DNA of 64,000 bases from Cucumis sativus (GCF_000004075.3 NC_026658.2:5022001-5086000); one strand, 5' to 3'. Positions 25,544 through 37,830 are shown, counted from the stretch's first letter. Made by a program: numbers and translations. Notes: generated by a model from the letters alone, not told the origin.

Positions 25544-26625
25544 CACTATAAGAAAATTAATTTACCATTTTTTAAGGTTAAAACTTTTCAAAAAAAAATT
25601 AATAGACATTTGATATATATTTTTTCAAAGGTTATCTCAACTTTTGAAAAGTGTCGTAACTATTTTTGAAGGTCAAAACCTTTAAAAAAAGATTTAATAG
25701 ACATTTGATATATCTTTTTTCAAAGGTTATCTCAACTTTTGAAAAGTGTCGTAATAGTTCTGTTGAAGAAACTTTTTTTTATGGTTTTGCCGACCTTTGA
25801 AAATTAATAATTTTTTTGAAGGTTTACTAATCACGGTGGTCTAAAGTCCACTCGAAAGTGTGGTGGAGCTTCGACTGTTGTGATGGAAAGACTTGTGCGA
25901 CAGAGGATGTGGAGCCTGGGGTGGCCGATGGATGATTTGAAAAACATTGGGGAAGGAGAAGAAGGTGTTGTGGATATGGAGGGAGGAAAGGAAATTTGGG
26001 GGAAAAAGAGAAAAAAATACATATTTAACCTTCATTTCTTAGAATTTATTTTTCTCGAAGGTTTTATTTTACCTCCGAGAAAAGTAAGATATCTTTTACT
26101 TTTTTCAGAAGTTTTATTTAACCTATTTTTCAAAGATTTTTCTAAAATCTTCGATAAAAAGTACATATTTATTTTTCCTGTCAGAGTAGATATTATCGAA
26201 GGTTTTTTAAACAAAAGATTTTATTAATTTTTGATGAAAGTACCTATTTCTCAGAGGTTTCTTCAAAACTCTAATAAATGTATATTTTTTTCAAAGGTTA
26301 TTTGTTATTAGATAAAATGTATATCTTTTTCAAAAGATTTTAATAACCTTTGATATTTCTCGAACGTTTTTTTTATAACTTCTGATAAATGTATATATTT
26401 TTTTAAAGATTATTTATTATCCTCCAATAAGGAATAGGGTCAAAGGTTTTTTCAACACCTTCGAAAAAAACGTATATCTTTTCCAAAGGTTTTTATTATT
26501 CTTCGATAAAAAATTTATATTTCTCAAAGGGTTTTCCTAACCATCCGATGAATGTATATCTTTTTCGAAGGTTTTTTATAACCTCCGATAAAAGATGGTT
26601 GAAATATGCTCACTTTCTTGTAGTG
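25544..26625. mobile_element. Non-autonomous CACTA (En/Spm-type) DNA transposon, 1.08 kb
   Basis: The left end reads CACTATAAGAAA and the right end TTTCTTGTAGTG, whose reverse complement is CACTACAAGAAA: terminal inverted repeats identical at 11 of 12 positions and typical of the CACTA superfamily. The flanking trinucleotides GTT and GTC fit a 3-bp target duplication with one change. The interior holds many degenerate copies, in both orientations, of an 'AAGGTTTTT.TAACCT.CGATAAA' phrase, as expected for subterminal transposase-binding repeats. There is no transposase frame; the frame at 25880-26227 is not recognisable. It would need a transposase from elsewhere. Confidence 0.8.
25601..25754. 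repeat. 95-bp tandem duplication inside the CACTA element
   Basis: The phrase AATAGACATTTGATATAT, continuing through TTTTGAAAAGTGTCGTAA, occurs at 25601 and again at 25696, a 95-bp shift, with few differences. It lies in the left subterminal region. Confidence 0.75.
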
Positions 26626-27580
26626 GTCACACTCAACACACCAATTTTGATAAACATGTTGATGTAGTCTTTTATTGTTGCCTGCAGATGATCAATCAAA
26701 TAAAAGATCAATACTACCTATACTACTAAGTAGTACAAGTGGCAATACCTGGTTGATCAGCAGGGAGCACTGAAATGAAATATATGGTAGCTAAGGGAAG
26801 CATGGAGATTAAGTTTTCAAAGAGTTACTTAAATTCTTTAGTTAAAGTGATAAATGAGAGGTTTGGTATGGTTTGAGATTCAAATGAATAAAGTGCTAAA
26901 AAAATAACGATATAAATGCAATCAATGAAAACATTCTAGCTTAGAGGAATAGAATTGTCCAATGCAATAATTTTGATAATTGAATAATCAATGTATGATT
27001 TTTAGCTTCTTACCTATGCCTAGCCCAATTGAGGATAAAAGTTAACCAATGGGTCCTAAATATCAAATTAGCCAACTTATTTAGATGAGAAGCATTCTTA
27101 ATCAAGGTAACAAATTAATGCACTACGTTTTAGGGATTAGTTTCAATTACGGACAGACTTGAAGAAAGAGATTTTTTTTTTCATTAAAAATAAGAAAATA
27201 AATAGTTTCAATTATGTTTTTGTTGTGTATTTAATAGTAACTCATAAGTTTTCGTTTCTATTATTGGGAGACTAGAAAAAAGTTGAGTTTATTTTCATGA
27301 AAAGTAAGAAAATCACACTATATTTTTTTTTTGTGAAATCAAGACTATTTTTTTATCATTAACTAATTCTTCTAAAAAATGTTACTTATTGCAATTGCCC
27401 TTAAAACAAAGGTATTTTAGGAATAAACAAAAAAATTAAAAAAATTGCTAATGTTTAAAAAAAGTGTTATATCTTTAATATTTTATGCCAAAAAGTTTAC
27501 CCATTTTAAAAAGGAATAGTCGCAAATATAGCGATTAAATTCAAAATAATTAAGTATATAGCAACATTTTAAAAAATTTA

Positions 27581-27686
27581 CAAATATAGCAAAATCTATT
27601 AAAGTCTATCACATAGATCATGTTACAAATATTTGTATATCACCTATAAATTTTACTATATTTACTTAAAATTTTGCTATATATTT
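27581..27686. repeat. MITE-like repeat with inverted ends
   Basis: The ends CAAATATAGCAAAAT and ATTTTGCTATATATTT are near-perfect inverted repeats around a core containing TCTATCACATAGATC. Related copies appear at 55321-55470 (inside a PAT1 intron) and 62275-62428, so this is a dispersed non-coding family. No target duplication could be fixed. Confidence 0.5.
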
Positions 27687-30331
27687 AATAATTATTTTTA
27701 AAAAAGATTGCCACCAATTATAATTACTCTTACAAAAATATTATTATAAAATATATATATATATATATATGGAAAACAAGAGCAATGACTTTGGAGGAAA
27801 TTGTTAAGACATTTTTGGCCATAAATAAATGATTCCTCCCTTGACTTTGTTTGCATTATGGAGAGTGAGAGAAGGCATCAAAATTATTATAAACTGTCCT
27901 TATACTATACTATAACACACACTACCCCAAACCATCACCAATTATTCAACAATTCCATTCCCCCAATATATACACACAATTCTTGAATGCATGTATCATA
28001 ACATCAGTCCTTTCCAGTTTTCAATCATGATTATGATCTAAGTCTTCCTTTTTCTTTACACACTACAACTTTAATCTTTGACAACCTTTCATAATAGTTT
28101 TACCCAATAAGTCTTTAATTTTTCATTTTATATGTTTCTAAACTAATTTCAAGTTTTGTGTCTAATATATATACTTAGATTTCTAACCCCTTTTTTTTTA
28201 TAGAAAAAATATCATAATTCATAGTTGTATCCTCTTCCTTTTTCTTTGGTTTCCACATTAAAAAAAGGACAGAAGAAGAAGAAGGCAAAATAATTACAAT
28301 TTTGAAGAGAGAAGAAACTAAGAGTCTTTTTTTTCTTTTTTTTTTTCCTTTGGGAATAATTTTTAGGGTTGCTTTTTCAGTTACCATTTGCCTTGGCTTT
28401 TAGGGAACAGCTTCTAAATTTGAAACTTCCTTTCTCAAATTTTGAAATCATGAATTCTCAATTTTCAATGCAATTTCTTCTTCTTCTTCTTCTTCTCTTT
28501 TTTTTTTCTTTTTTTTTTCTCTTTTTCTTTTTACTAAGAATGAGTAAAAAGTAAGTAAATCAAACATTCATGATTGCACTATTCATTTGTAGATTCTTTC
28601 TATTTGGTACTTGAGAGTAGTTGAGTTTGAGTTGAGTGAGAGTGTGTATATCTCTCACTTCTCTACGACTCCTTAACCAATCTCCCTTTGGAAATTTGTG
28701 CTAATTTAGCAATCATTTTCCTTTCCTATTTCTCCAAACTTGGAATAATTTCCAATCTTCATTTACCCACCATACTTACTTTAAATATTGTGAGAGAAAA
28801 AGTATTCACAAACAAAATATTCTTCCAAGATTTGTAGATTAAATTACAAGTTTAGTCACTCTTAATTTTAAAGGAAAGTGTTTTGGATAGTAAAGTTTCT
28901 AATATGTGTAATTAATTTTGTAAGGTAGTGATTAATCTTCTCTCTTTTTCTTATATAAAATATTTTCTAAGTAATCGTTTTAAATGAAAAAACTATATAA
29001 AATATTTATAATATAACAAATCAATCATACCGATTACTTTATGTGATATGTTTTGATCAAATTCATATATTTACATAACAAAATTTGACATTCCTTTTCT
29101 TTTTGTTTTTGTTGGTGGTTTGCATGTTCAGCCATTGGTTCATAGTCAAAGCAATTGCTGTTCATGTTAACTAAAAGCATATTACAATACTAACATTATC
29201 AAACCAAACATATATCAAAAGAATATTGTCCTTTTTCTTTGTGTATATGATTGATTTCCATTGATTCAAACATGAATCAAAATTCTTTTTTCTGATGAAA
29301 GAGAAAGTCATATAGTCTAAATATTTTGTGTTTGACATCTTTTTTGTTTTTTTACTATATATTTCTTTTTCTCTTTTTTATGTATAAATTTTGATGAGAT
29401 ATTTTTTCTTCGTTAATAGATAGAAAATTCGTGCATAATGGGTCTTTTTTTAATTTTATTTCCTTCATAATATAAAAACTAACTTATATTTTGTTATCAA
29501 AATGTAGAAAGCGTAAAAAAAAAACTTCATCCCAAAAATACTAACCTATCAATGTGAAATAAATTGTGTAGGTAAAAAATGTTACCAAACAACAAATTAT
29601 GTAAGCATAGGCATGGTATAAAAAGAAAAATTAACGTTCCTATTTTGATAAAAAAATTCTTGAAAAAAGCACCAAAAAGAAAAAGAGAGAGAACAAAGAA
29701 ATGGTGAATTGGGATATAGTGTTGTGATTAGAGGAAGTGTGGAGTAGATAAAGTTGTTTCTAGGGATTATAGCCACTTGAATTAAATATTCAACTTAATC
29801 ATTTAAAAAGTATATATAAATATTATTCAAACATATATATACAATTTTAAATCAACCTCTCTCTCCCTTCAAAAAGAAAGTTCCAAAAACAAAACAAATA
29901 GATAAACGAAACAACTTTATAAGATTCTTCTATCCAATGTCAAACAATGTGTAGCATATTCATTACATTCCATATTTTTACACAACTTTTATGGGAACAA
30001 TAAAGCACGAATTTATCCTAATTTATAATGATGATTGTAATTATATTTTCAAATTAACTTATAAAAAGAACCATTGATGTTATTGATGATTGATGAATAT
30101 GATTCCAAAACAATACATAGATATATATATATATATATTATATTTTACATAAAAGAAGACAGTAGCAGATAAGAATTTCTATTACAAAAATAAGTTTGGT
30201 TCAGCTGCTACCAATCCAACAATAATTAAATTATAATGTCAAAAATGCCTTCAAGAAGAGAGAAAAGAAAAAAAAAAGGGAGCCCAACAAATCTAAAAAG
30301 TAAGACAAACTTTCTTGTCCCCATTCCTTCG

Positions 30332-30371
30332 AACCTTCAAACCTTCAAACCTTCAAACCTTCATACCTTCC
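30332..30371. repeat. ACCTTCAA octamer tandem repeat
   Basis: About five tandem copies of an 8-bp unit, the last two drifting. It lies about 115-155 bases downstream of the GRAS stop codon, probably in or near its 3' untranslated region. Confidence 0.8.
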
Positions 30372-30484
30372 TTTCTCTATTTTGGGTGTGCAACAAAATA
30401 AACCAAAAAATACAACCTGATCTAGTAGCGAGGGCTAGAGCATTTGGTTGGTTCGATTTATAATACAAAACTGGTAGTGTGTGG

Positions 30485-31819
30485 TTACGTGGGCTGCCAT
30501 GCTGAGGCTGTAAGAAGAGATAAATCCTTCCATCCAAGTTTAAGGCACCCATTCTCTTCAACAAGAGTATAGCCTTTCCAAGGGAACATCCCTAGAAGTA
30601 AACTGGCTTGAGCAGCGGGGTTTCCACGAAGAGAAAGGGGTTTAAAGCCGAGGCGTTTGAGTTCATCTCCCCATCTTTCGACCTTAACTTCACCAGTTCT
30701 TTTGGGTCCACCAACGGCGATAATGTTCCTGATCTCACACCCAAACAATTGCTGTTCCACCACATGTCTTTCAATACTATCCATCCCTAAACTATCACCA
30801 AGCGCGTCAAATAACGCGCTATAATAATGTAAAGCTTCTACAAATCTTCCTAGAAAACTACCTCCATGGCTCAGATCTTGTTCAACAATCGTGATTATTT
30901 TTGGTTTTAGAGTTGAAAGTAATCGAAGCGTACCTATATCGCTTCCCGTTACGTCGTATAAGCAATGATGCATCCAATGAACTACTACTGCTTCCCCAGA
31001 TCTCAATTCCAGTTGACCCGGGTTTGTTAGGTTCCCGATTTTGCCTTCCACTGGATGGAATTCGAAGGGGAGGCCTAGAGATGTTGCAAAATCCGCCAGT
31101 CTTCGTCCTGTTGATTGGAGCAAATCGGAAGAGGATCCGAAGCCGGAGATTCGTAGGGATTGGATTTTCTTTGGCCGAGAAGCGAGGATGTGGAATAATC
31201 CAGGCCATTGGAGACCTTGCATTACGTCGAGGTCGATAACGTGGACTCGATCTTCACCGTCTAAGGCTTGGAAGATGGCTTGATTAGCGGTGAAGTGAGA
31301 AAACTTAATCAACGGACTGATGGAATTGTAAGATTGAAGAGCGTTGAAAATCCTCTGCGATTGAGTTTGATTCAGTGTTCTAATGGTTAAGGGCGAGTAA
31401 GTTCCTAAGCAGGAACTTATGACTCTAGCTTGAAGCGCGTGGGCGAAGTAGGCGCCGACGCGCTCCGGTGAGGTTCCAAAAGGCGAGGAGAGCTCGGAGA
31501 TTTCGGGTAGGAGATCGTTGGCCTCTTGGAGGTTATCGATGGCAACGCACTCGGCGCATTGAAGGAGAAGGCCGAGCAAACGCAAACCGGTGGAGTCGGT
31601 GGGGTCGAGGGGAGGAGGAGGGTCGTGGTCGTGGTCGTGGTCATGGTCGTGACAGGAATTGAGGCGCTTGGAGGGAGGGTGGTCCGGGGAGGAGTCGGCG
31701 GCGGTGGAGGGGTTGGAGTCGGGATCGAGATGGTGATCGGAGCGTTTAGACTTCATGGAGGAAGGAGAATTGTTGGAAGTGGAATTGATGGGGGAATGAG
31801 GGATTAAGCTACGAAGCAT
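30485..31819 (-). CDS. SCL23: GRAS transcription factor, SCARECROW-LIKE 23 type (444 aa)
   Basis: Intronless, as is usual for GRAS genes. I chose the ATG at 31819 because everything upstream in the 523-codon frame is a Phe/Ser-rich translation of the purine repeat in the leader. The N-terminus (1-75) is Ser/Asp/Pro-rich with an alternating His-Asp run at residues 57-66. The GRAS domain follows: leucine heptad I (about 78-150), VHIID as VHVID at 192-196, leucine heptad II, a PFYRE region with [13 protein letters not shown] (about 330-342), and the SAW motif with final W..........SAW at about 430-441. The short N-terminus and sequence resemble SCL23 (Arabidopsis about 405 aa), a partner of SHORT-ROOT acting in endodermis and bundle-sheath fate in the nucleus. 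SCARECROW itself has a much longer N-terminus. Confidence 0.88.
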   Translation of the reverse strand: MLRSLIPHSPINSTSNNSPSSMKSKRSDHHLDPDSNPSTAADSSPDHPPSKRLNSCHDHDHDHDHDPPPPLDPTDSTGLRLLGLLLQCAECVAIDNLQEANDLLPEISELSSPFGTSPERVGAYFAHALQARVISSCLGTYSPLTIRTLNQTQSQRIFNALQSYNSISPLIKFSHFTANQAIFQALDGEDRVHVIDLDVMQGLQWPGLFHILASRPKKIQSLRISGFGSSSDLLQSTGRRLADFATSLGLPFEFHPVEGKIGNLTNPGQLELRSGEAVVVHWMHHCLYDVTGSDIGTLRLLSTLKPKIITIVEQDLSHGGSFLGRFVEALHYYSALFDALGDSLGMDSIERHVVEQQLFGCEIRNIIAVGGPKRTGEVKVERWGDELKRLGFKPLSLRGNPAAQASLLLGMFPWKGYTLVEENGCLKLGWKDLSLLTASAWQPT

Positions 31820-31959
31820 GATGGGATGAATTTGGGGGAAAAAGAGAATCAAAAGGAGAGAAGCTTTTGGGGGAAAAGAGACAAACAAGAATTGAGGGAG
31901 AAATGGAAAAAGTTCATTGCAGACTTTCCTCGCAAACAAAAACAAAAAAAATGTGTCAG

Positions 31960-32025
31960 ATAAGTGAAAGAATGAAGAGAGGAAGGAAGGAAGGAAGGAA
32001 GGAAGGAAGAAGAAGAAGAAGAAGA
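31960..32025 (-). repeat. GGAA tetranucleotide and AGA trinucleotide repeats in the leader
   Basis: On the plus strand, about seven GGAA units (31980-32007) run directly into about six AGA units (32008-32025). They lie about 160-205 bases upstream of the GRAS start codon and read TTCC/TCT on the transcribed strand. They are probably part of its 5' untranslated region and likely length-polymorphic. Confidence 0.8.
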
Positions 32026-34748
32026 TGAATAAGCCTATCTTAAAATCATTTCTCAATTACTCCTTTTTCTTTTTTCTTTTAACAAAAATAAAATTATATT
32101 AGCTTAGCTTAGCTTCATGTTTATGACTTTGATTTATAACATTCATTTATGTTTTAAATACAAATGAAAGGTCCAAAATTGTCATTGTTTTAAATAAATT
32201 GATGAAAATGAAGAATCATACATTAAAAAGTTTTATTTATATTTTTGGGAAGAAAAAACGGAAGTAATATTTAAATCATATTATTAAGAAAAGTTGTTAG
32301 GTACTCCGTCTACCGTTGTCTTTAAGTGCGTTTTTTTATGTTGAGGTTTACATTTTCTTATTATGTCTTCTCTAATCATCATTTTATATTCTTAACAATA
32401 TCTTATGTTCCTTAAACTAATTACTTCCTTCTTTCTTACAAAAAAAAAAAAGAAAAAATGTTAGTTTGGGTAATCTCCTACCTTTCAATCTAAATATGTT
32501 TTCAACTCCACAATTTTTCTATCCTAAAATCATTTTATCACGCTCAAAATCATTCGTCTTATTGTGTAACTGAATTTGATAATTTAATGACATCTCTTGA
32601 AACTTGTATCGTGCAATAGGGGCAATTGCCTTGACCGAATGTCTAAATGCACAGCATGACAACTCTACTTGTAGATTGCCTTGTCTAGACAGAACACCTA
32701 GAGTTATTGTTTGATGTCTCGCCTTGAGTCTAAGGAGTATCACGTTGAGAAGATGCAACGCCTAGACAATGTGCGTGTTAACTCGTTTGTAATAAATTGT
32801 GTACCGTATGGTCGAGATTTTGTTATTAATCCAAACGTCTAAGGATTAGCTCACCTGGTGTTATTGCAAAATAGAAACTAGTTAATAAAGAAAGGTTGAG
32901 TCATAGATCTCGCTTTCTTTAAGATATTTTGCGGCTCAGCCTTGTTGTGGAAACATAATTTCTTGTCTTGTCAATCTCAGGATAAAAGAATCTCGTTCTT
33001 CAATCAAAATTGCACATAAACTTATTGGAATATCAACACTTGAATAGAAACTTTTGTTATGATCGTAAAACTCATATAAAAATTGTATAAAAAGTTTTTT
33101 TTCCTTTTTTTTTTCAAAATGAAGAAGAAAATTTGTTTATACAATGGAGAAGACTAAAAAAGACGTTGATACTTGGATAAGGAAGTTTAATTATGAAAAC
33201 GTTTGTAATTAAAGGAGGATGACATTGAAAATTATATATAGAACATACTGAAAACGTTTTACTCTTTTATGACAGTGAAACAAACGTAGAGATTTTGTAT
33301 TAAAGAGACAACAATTATATCATTATTACATCTCATCTAGCCTAAGATGATGACATGTGCATGAAGATCTTAGCAAATCTCCTAGTCATCTCGACTAGGA
33401 TGTGCAACAAGTCTAATCGCCTAGCCATCTAGTTTTGGATGACAACACACAACTTATTTGTCTATCTTCTCTCACTTCCAAATTCATGATTGGACGAGTA
33501 CTTTGTAGTAATAAAAATTTCAAAAAAAAATCATCAACAACGTTTCTTATATAAACATGTCAACAAACTGATTGACAATTGGGTAATTTTATAAAATACA
33601 ATATTAATATCATACAATAGTAAAATCTAACATCAAATATTAATATATTTTATTTAGAGGTTTTTTCATGAATAGAAAAAAATTAACGAACCAATATTTA
33701 TCATACTCAGTTTTTCTATTTTCGAAATTTTATATTATAGATTAAATTATTACAAATTTAATATTCTTATTCATTTAAATGGTTAGTTATAAGAAAAATA
33801 TATTTAAGTAAATAAATGTTTAATAATAATTTCAAAAAAAGTTGAGATGCATATCAAAAGATAATACCCCAGTCGCTATCCTTATTCTTGAAGTATGAAC
33901 CAAATGACCAAAATGTTCAATTTTATCGTTAAGCAAATTCCCTATATATATACATACTTATATACAAATATTAAATTTATTTTTTCAAACTAATTTAGAC
34001 TATTTTCTTTTTCCTTTAGAAAAAAAGATCAACAATAAAATAGAATTAAACATCTAAAAATATAGAGAGAAATAAAACAAAGTTGAAGTTAGTGTTTGCT
34101 CTTGCCGTCCAAACTAAAATAGTGTTTTGTCTTTAGATGTTCAACAAAGTACACTTCACCCTTAACATATTTTAACAAGAACCAAGTTGTTTTTGTATTT
34201 GAGTAGGACGTTTAACTCCTATCCCGATTCATTCGCTAATTCTTTTAAATAAGTTTGAACTTGAATACAATTACATAGCACATCATTTTCTTTTAACAAT
34301 AATAATCAATTTCATACCATGTTAGTTACTTCATATCTCTCTCTTTATTATCAATATCCACACTTGTTTTTTTCCTTCTCCAGTACTTATCCATACTTAT
34401 AGTCATATGGGATGAGTATGTCCAAATCATTGATATATAAACATATATGTAATGTCCAAAATTCCAATCAATTTAATCAAACAATTTGATGTTAAATCCC
34501 TACAACTAAAAGGCAAATACATATACTATCAATTGAATATATTTCGAAAATTATAGATCAAATTTTAAAACCAGTTCAAGAGCAAAATAGGTTGCATGGG
34601 TACAAATTAATAGTAAATGTTACATTTTGGAAACAAAATCATGATTTGTTAAACAATACCATTAGTGAACTAACAAAATCCAAAATTCTTGAAGAACAAA
34701 GAGGCCTCCCTCATGGCCTCTATAAAACCAAAAGAAAAAACAAGATTT
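32026..34748. other. GRAS promoter region and intergenic DNA
   Basis: The first few hundred bases are presumably the GRAS promoter (an AGCTT tandem at about 32098-32115). The stretch 32560-33450 is richer in G+C, with phrases such as GCCTAGACAATGTGCG and CTAGTCATCTCGACTAGG, and may be a decayed transposon, but I found no ends or coding remnants. Nothing else recognised. Confidence 0.45.
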
Positions 34749-36095
34749 TATGAACATTTTTAGAATTTCAGATTAACATTAATCATTCATAAAATCATGC
34801 ACCACAACAATATAATCAACTAAAAAAATGAAATGGATCACACATAACAAAATATAATGTTTATTTGATCTAACTTTCAAGATTTTGAAATCCAGACAGA
34901 GCGATGGACCAACCGGTCCTAAACCAACTTGAACTGAACCAAACAAATTTGACCAAAGCAACTATAAATTACTTTTGAGTTGTAAGTTTAAATAAACTAA
35001 ACTAAATTGCCCTAAAGATATAATTAAGCTATCATATTCCCCTCTAGGCCATCTACCAAGACCTAAACATGCATTCAATGCATTAGTAGAATATACCAAG
35101 ACAACGAAATGAAATGCAATAGAAAATTCACAATACATGGATTAACCAATGCAATGGAAACTAATGAAATAGCAGACGTATACTAGCAACTAATCAGTCT
35201 ATTCTCTGATTAACAAAGACAAAATGTTTGAGAAGATGAACGCAAGCAAAGCATAGATAATAGATTGAAACTTACACGGTAAGTTACCAGTTGAAGTAAC
35301 ATGGTATCCCAAAATAGAAGTTGAAAGCAAATACTTGGCATCATGCAAATTAAAGTCCATTTTGAAAGTGTAATATAAGGGAAAAGAATCGACCGTTTGA
35401 TAATATATTTTAAGGATCACAAGAGACCGTTCTCAAGGTGCTCAGTTTCAACATGGATTTGATTTGAAAACATTCGAATAACATTTTCAACTTTCTCCTA
35501 TATGTGTGTTATTCAGAGAGATTGTGACATAACAAAATGGATAACAAAAGATCAAGGACAGGTATATGAGATCCATCAAATAAAGGCACATAACCAATTT
35601 CGATATTTGTTCATCAACATGCTAAAGATAATAGTTCAAAACTTTTGGATTAACTTTCCATGTGTTTATAAACAGTTTTCTAGCACTTACAAACATCTTC
35701 TTTATCACTAAGAGTGATATGAACTTGTACAAAATTTGGTTGCAAACATGTAGTAATAATGTCATCAGACATAGAAAATCAGCTAATAAACCCCTAATGA
35801 AAATCATTAAAACATCAAATTTGTTCATTTAAGTTCTTATATGCGTAAAAGTAACTCTTATCAAACTACAACAAAAATAGCCAGAAGAATATTTGCAACT
35901 ATCCACGGGCTTCAGACATTAAGTATTAAATATAAATTCAACTGATGGAAATGTAATTTGCACACAATCCATAACACCAAATCAAACTAAACTCGTAATG
36001 TAAAACGTACGATAGCTCAAAAACAAAAAATAAGGTTGTTCAGTTAACCTAACAAGAGAGTAATGCAGAACAAACCCATAATTGAAGCAGCCACT
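34749..36095. repeat. Left copy of the segmental duplication, downstream of eL27 copy A
   Basis: This non-coding block aligns by eye with 39019-40988, sharing long phrases such as AATATAATGTTTATTT, CAAGACCTAAACATG and AATCAGTCTATTCTCTGATT (ACAAAGACAAAATGTTTGAG also in both). Substitutions are frequent and there are several small indels. The right copy carries an unrelated stretch at about 39740-40850. The homology continues through the eL27 coding sequence and its promoter. It contains no other gene. Confidence 0.8.
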
Positions 36096-36503
36096 TCAAA
36101 ACCTGAGCTTGGTGAAAAACCACCTGTTCTTCCCGGTTTTGAACCTTTCCTCGAACCTCTTCTTAGTCTCCTTGGCGGCAGTCACCTTCTTGTCTTTTGA
36201 CTGCAATGAATCAATAGTGACAACGTCTTTAAGATCGACATCGAGAGTGTACCTTGTGGGCATCAGGTGCCTGTAGTTGACGAGCTTGACAAAGGCCTTG
36301 ACTCGAGATTTTTTGGCGGTTTTCTTGGCGGAGTCCTTGCGGATGACCTTGGCCGGGTACTTCTTGATTCCAGCGACTAAACAGTGGCCATAAGCACGAT
36401 CCCGGGTACCGTCGTCAAAGGCGCGAACGATGACCGCCTTCCGACCGGCGTAACGGCCTTGGAGGACGATGACGGCTTTGTTGGGCTTGAGGAATTTCAC
36501 CAT
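36096..36503 (-). CDS. RPL27: 60S ribosomal protein eL27 (RPL27), copy A
   Basis: A complete 135-aa intronless coding sequence starting [20 protein letters not shown] (KOW-type fold at the N-terminus) and ending [11 protein letters not shown], the conserved C-terminus of eukaryotic eL27. The protein is a structural component of the large cytosolic ribosomal subunit. I chose the ATG at 36503; an upstream in-frame ATG at 36560 would add 19 residues not found in the family. It differs from copy B by three conservative changes (Val for Ile in AVIVRAF and KAFVKL, Ile for Val in VVTIDS). Both copies are intact, so both may be expressed. Confidence 0.96.
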   Translation of the reverse strand: MVKFLKPNKAVIVLQGRYAGRKAVIVRAFDDGTRDRAYGHCLVAGIKKYPAKVIRKDSAKKTAKKSRVKAFVKLVNYRHLMPTRYTLDVDLKDVVTIDSLQSKDKKVTAAKETKKRFEERFKTGKNRWFFTKLRF

Positions 36504-36596
36504 TTTCGGATTTCTCCTCCACTCTGTACTTCCCCTTCTATGACGGCTCTTCTTCAACAAGAGAGGGGGCGTAGATTTAGGTTATCTCAACATATT

Positions 36597-36665
36597 GGGT
36601 TTTAGGGCATTTTCAACTGAGATTGGGCCCCAATTAAAATGGGCCTTCCTACTGCACTGGGCCAT
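36597..36665 (-). promoter_or_regulatory. Promoter of eL27 copy A: three site II (TGGGCC) boxes
   Basis: TGGGCC occurs at 36624-36629, 36640-36645 and 36658-36663, about 120-160 bases upstream of the start codon, with a telo-box-like CCCTAAAACCC next to them. Site II plus telo-box is the usual promoter arrangement of plant ribosomal-protein genes and links expression to cell growth through TCP and related factors. Confidence 0.7.
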
Positions 36666-36902
36666 ACTTGAAATTAGGCCGAAGTATTAGCAAAAAAAAA
36701 AAATATGCTTATTTTGTTTTTAATTGTTATGCAACTGTTCGAGACCAGGAAGACCGAGTTTTGTATTTTAATATTAATTTTGAAATATTATATTATAATA
36801 TATTAAATAATATTTTATTACTATTGAATTCTACTTCATAATAGTACGTGTATTCCTTTCAAAATTTCAAAATTTTGAGTTCAAATCTTATCTACAACAT
36901 CT

Positions 36903-37830
36903 TTAAATGGTATACGTTGCTTTCTTGCTATTAAGTTGGTGATTCCTGTTGTGGTATGATCCGTTTGATCTAATTTTTTGCTAAGGGGTTAAATTTTGCT
37001 ATGAAAGAAGGCTCCCAGAGACTTACTTACCTACATCATTTGATGATTTGCTGTCCATTTTTTTTGTAGTTAAAAGTTTTGCATTCATGTTTTGTTCTGA
37101 TTTGTTGGAATTGGAAGGCATTCTCCACAAACCCCCTTTGTGTGATGACTTGAACGGTATTATTGATATTAGCTCTTAATATCTTTGGAATAGTGTGCTT
37201 TAGCCTTTACCTTCTCATAGCTGTTATCTAGTTTGCTTTTTATTTTCTTTCTTTTATTGGATCAAGTTACTCAGCTACTGGGTTTTGGTCCTCTTGTTCT
37301 TATGTTCCATTCTTGTTGAGGTCTCTGTTTTCTATTTAACCTAAGTATCTCACTAGGTTGTTTTGAGATATGCAACGAGGTGGAAATTTGTGATTGGGGT
37401 CAATTAGATGGTCTTCAGCTGATGACCTCTTTTTTCCTCTTCTTTATTTTGAGAATGATTAATCAATAATCTTATTTTGTTCATGCACCCAATTCGCTTT
37501 TTGATGCTTCACGATATGAGGTTTTTTTTGTCAAAATGTCTTGGAAGAAGTGGGGATGGATGAAGATATCCCTTTAATTGTTTGTTAGGGAAGAGGTAGG
37601 TTTCAGTTCACTGCTATGCTATGTTACTTTAATTATTGCATTATAAAACTTAATTCCCAGACAACGGAAATGAAAAAGTTTTAACTCTTTTCTTTATCCT
37701 TCGAGTTGTGCTTACATGTGTTTGCTTTGAAAAAATTTTGGATGTGGTTTTCTGTTAGCGGGTCACACATCTTTTAGTGATATATTTAAGGAGTTCTTTC
37801 TCCGTCGGTCGCTTTCAAGAAGAGGGATTT
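36903..37830 (+). pseudogene. PAT1 gene fragment: part of intron 1 and a broken exon 2
   Basis: This aligns with 50276-51255 of the intact PAT1 gene, sharing long phrases such as GATTTGCTGTCCATT and GATATGCAACGAGGTGG. It includes the second half of intron 1, exon 2 (copy 37489-37595) and the start of intron 2. The copy is dead: the exon 2 acceptor CAG is now CAC (37486-37488), about 40 coding bases are missing, and GTTCGG has become GTTAGG, a stop. Because introns are retained it arose by DNA duplication, not reverse transcription. It sits between the two eL27 copies and is cut on its right by an LTR beginning at 37831. Confidence 0.9.

Larger units (their letters stand above)
26626..30484. 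other. Intergenic region with a MITE-like repeat, no gene seen
   Basis: About 3.9 kb of AT-rich DNA between the CACTA element and the 3' end of the GRAS gene. It contains the small inverted-end repeat at 27581-27686, TA runs (27752-27771, 30119-30138) and a long pyrimidine tract with (TTC)n at about 28330-28545. At 30332-30371, just past the GRAS stop, an ACCTTCAA octamer is repeated about five times. Frames here are low-complexity artefacts. Confidence 0.5.

Noticed and set aside
31820..32056. N-terminal 79-residue extension of the GRAS frame
   Set aside because: It is a translation of the GGAA/AGA repeat and pyrimidine-rich leader (poly-Phe/Ser/Pro). The GRAS family has no such segment, and the ATG at 31819 is the natural start.
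32560..33450. Possible retroelement between the GRAS gene and the eL27 block
   Set aside because: Composition and repeated CTAG-containing phrases are suggestive, but no ends, primer-binding site or coding remnant could be shown.
36504..36560. In-frame upstream ATG of eL27 copy A (and the same at 41397-41459 for copy B)
   Set aside because: The two extensions are unrelated to each other and to the family, while the proteins from MVKF onward are nearly identical.
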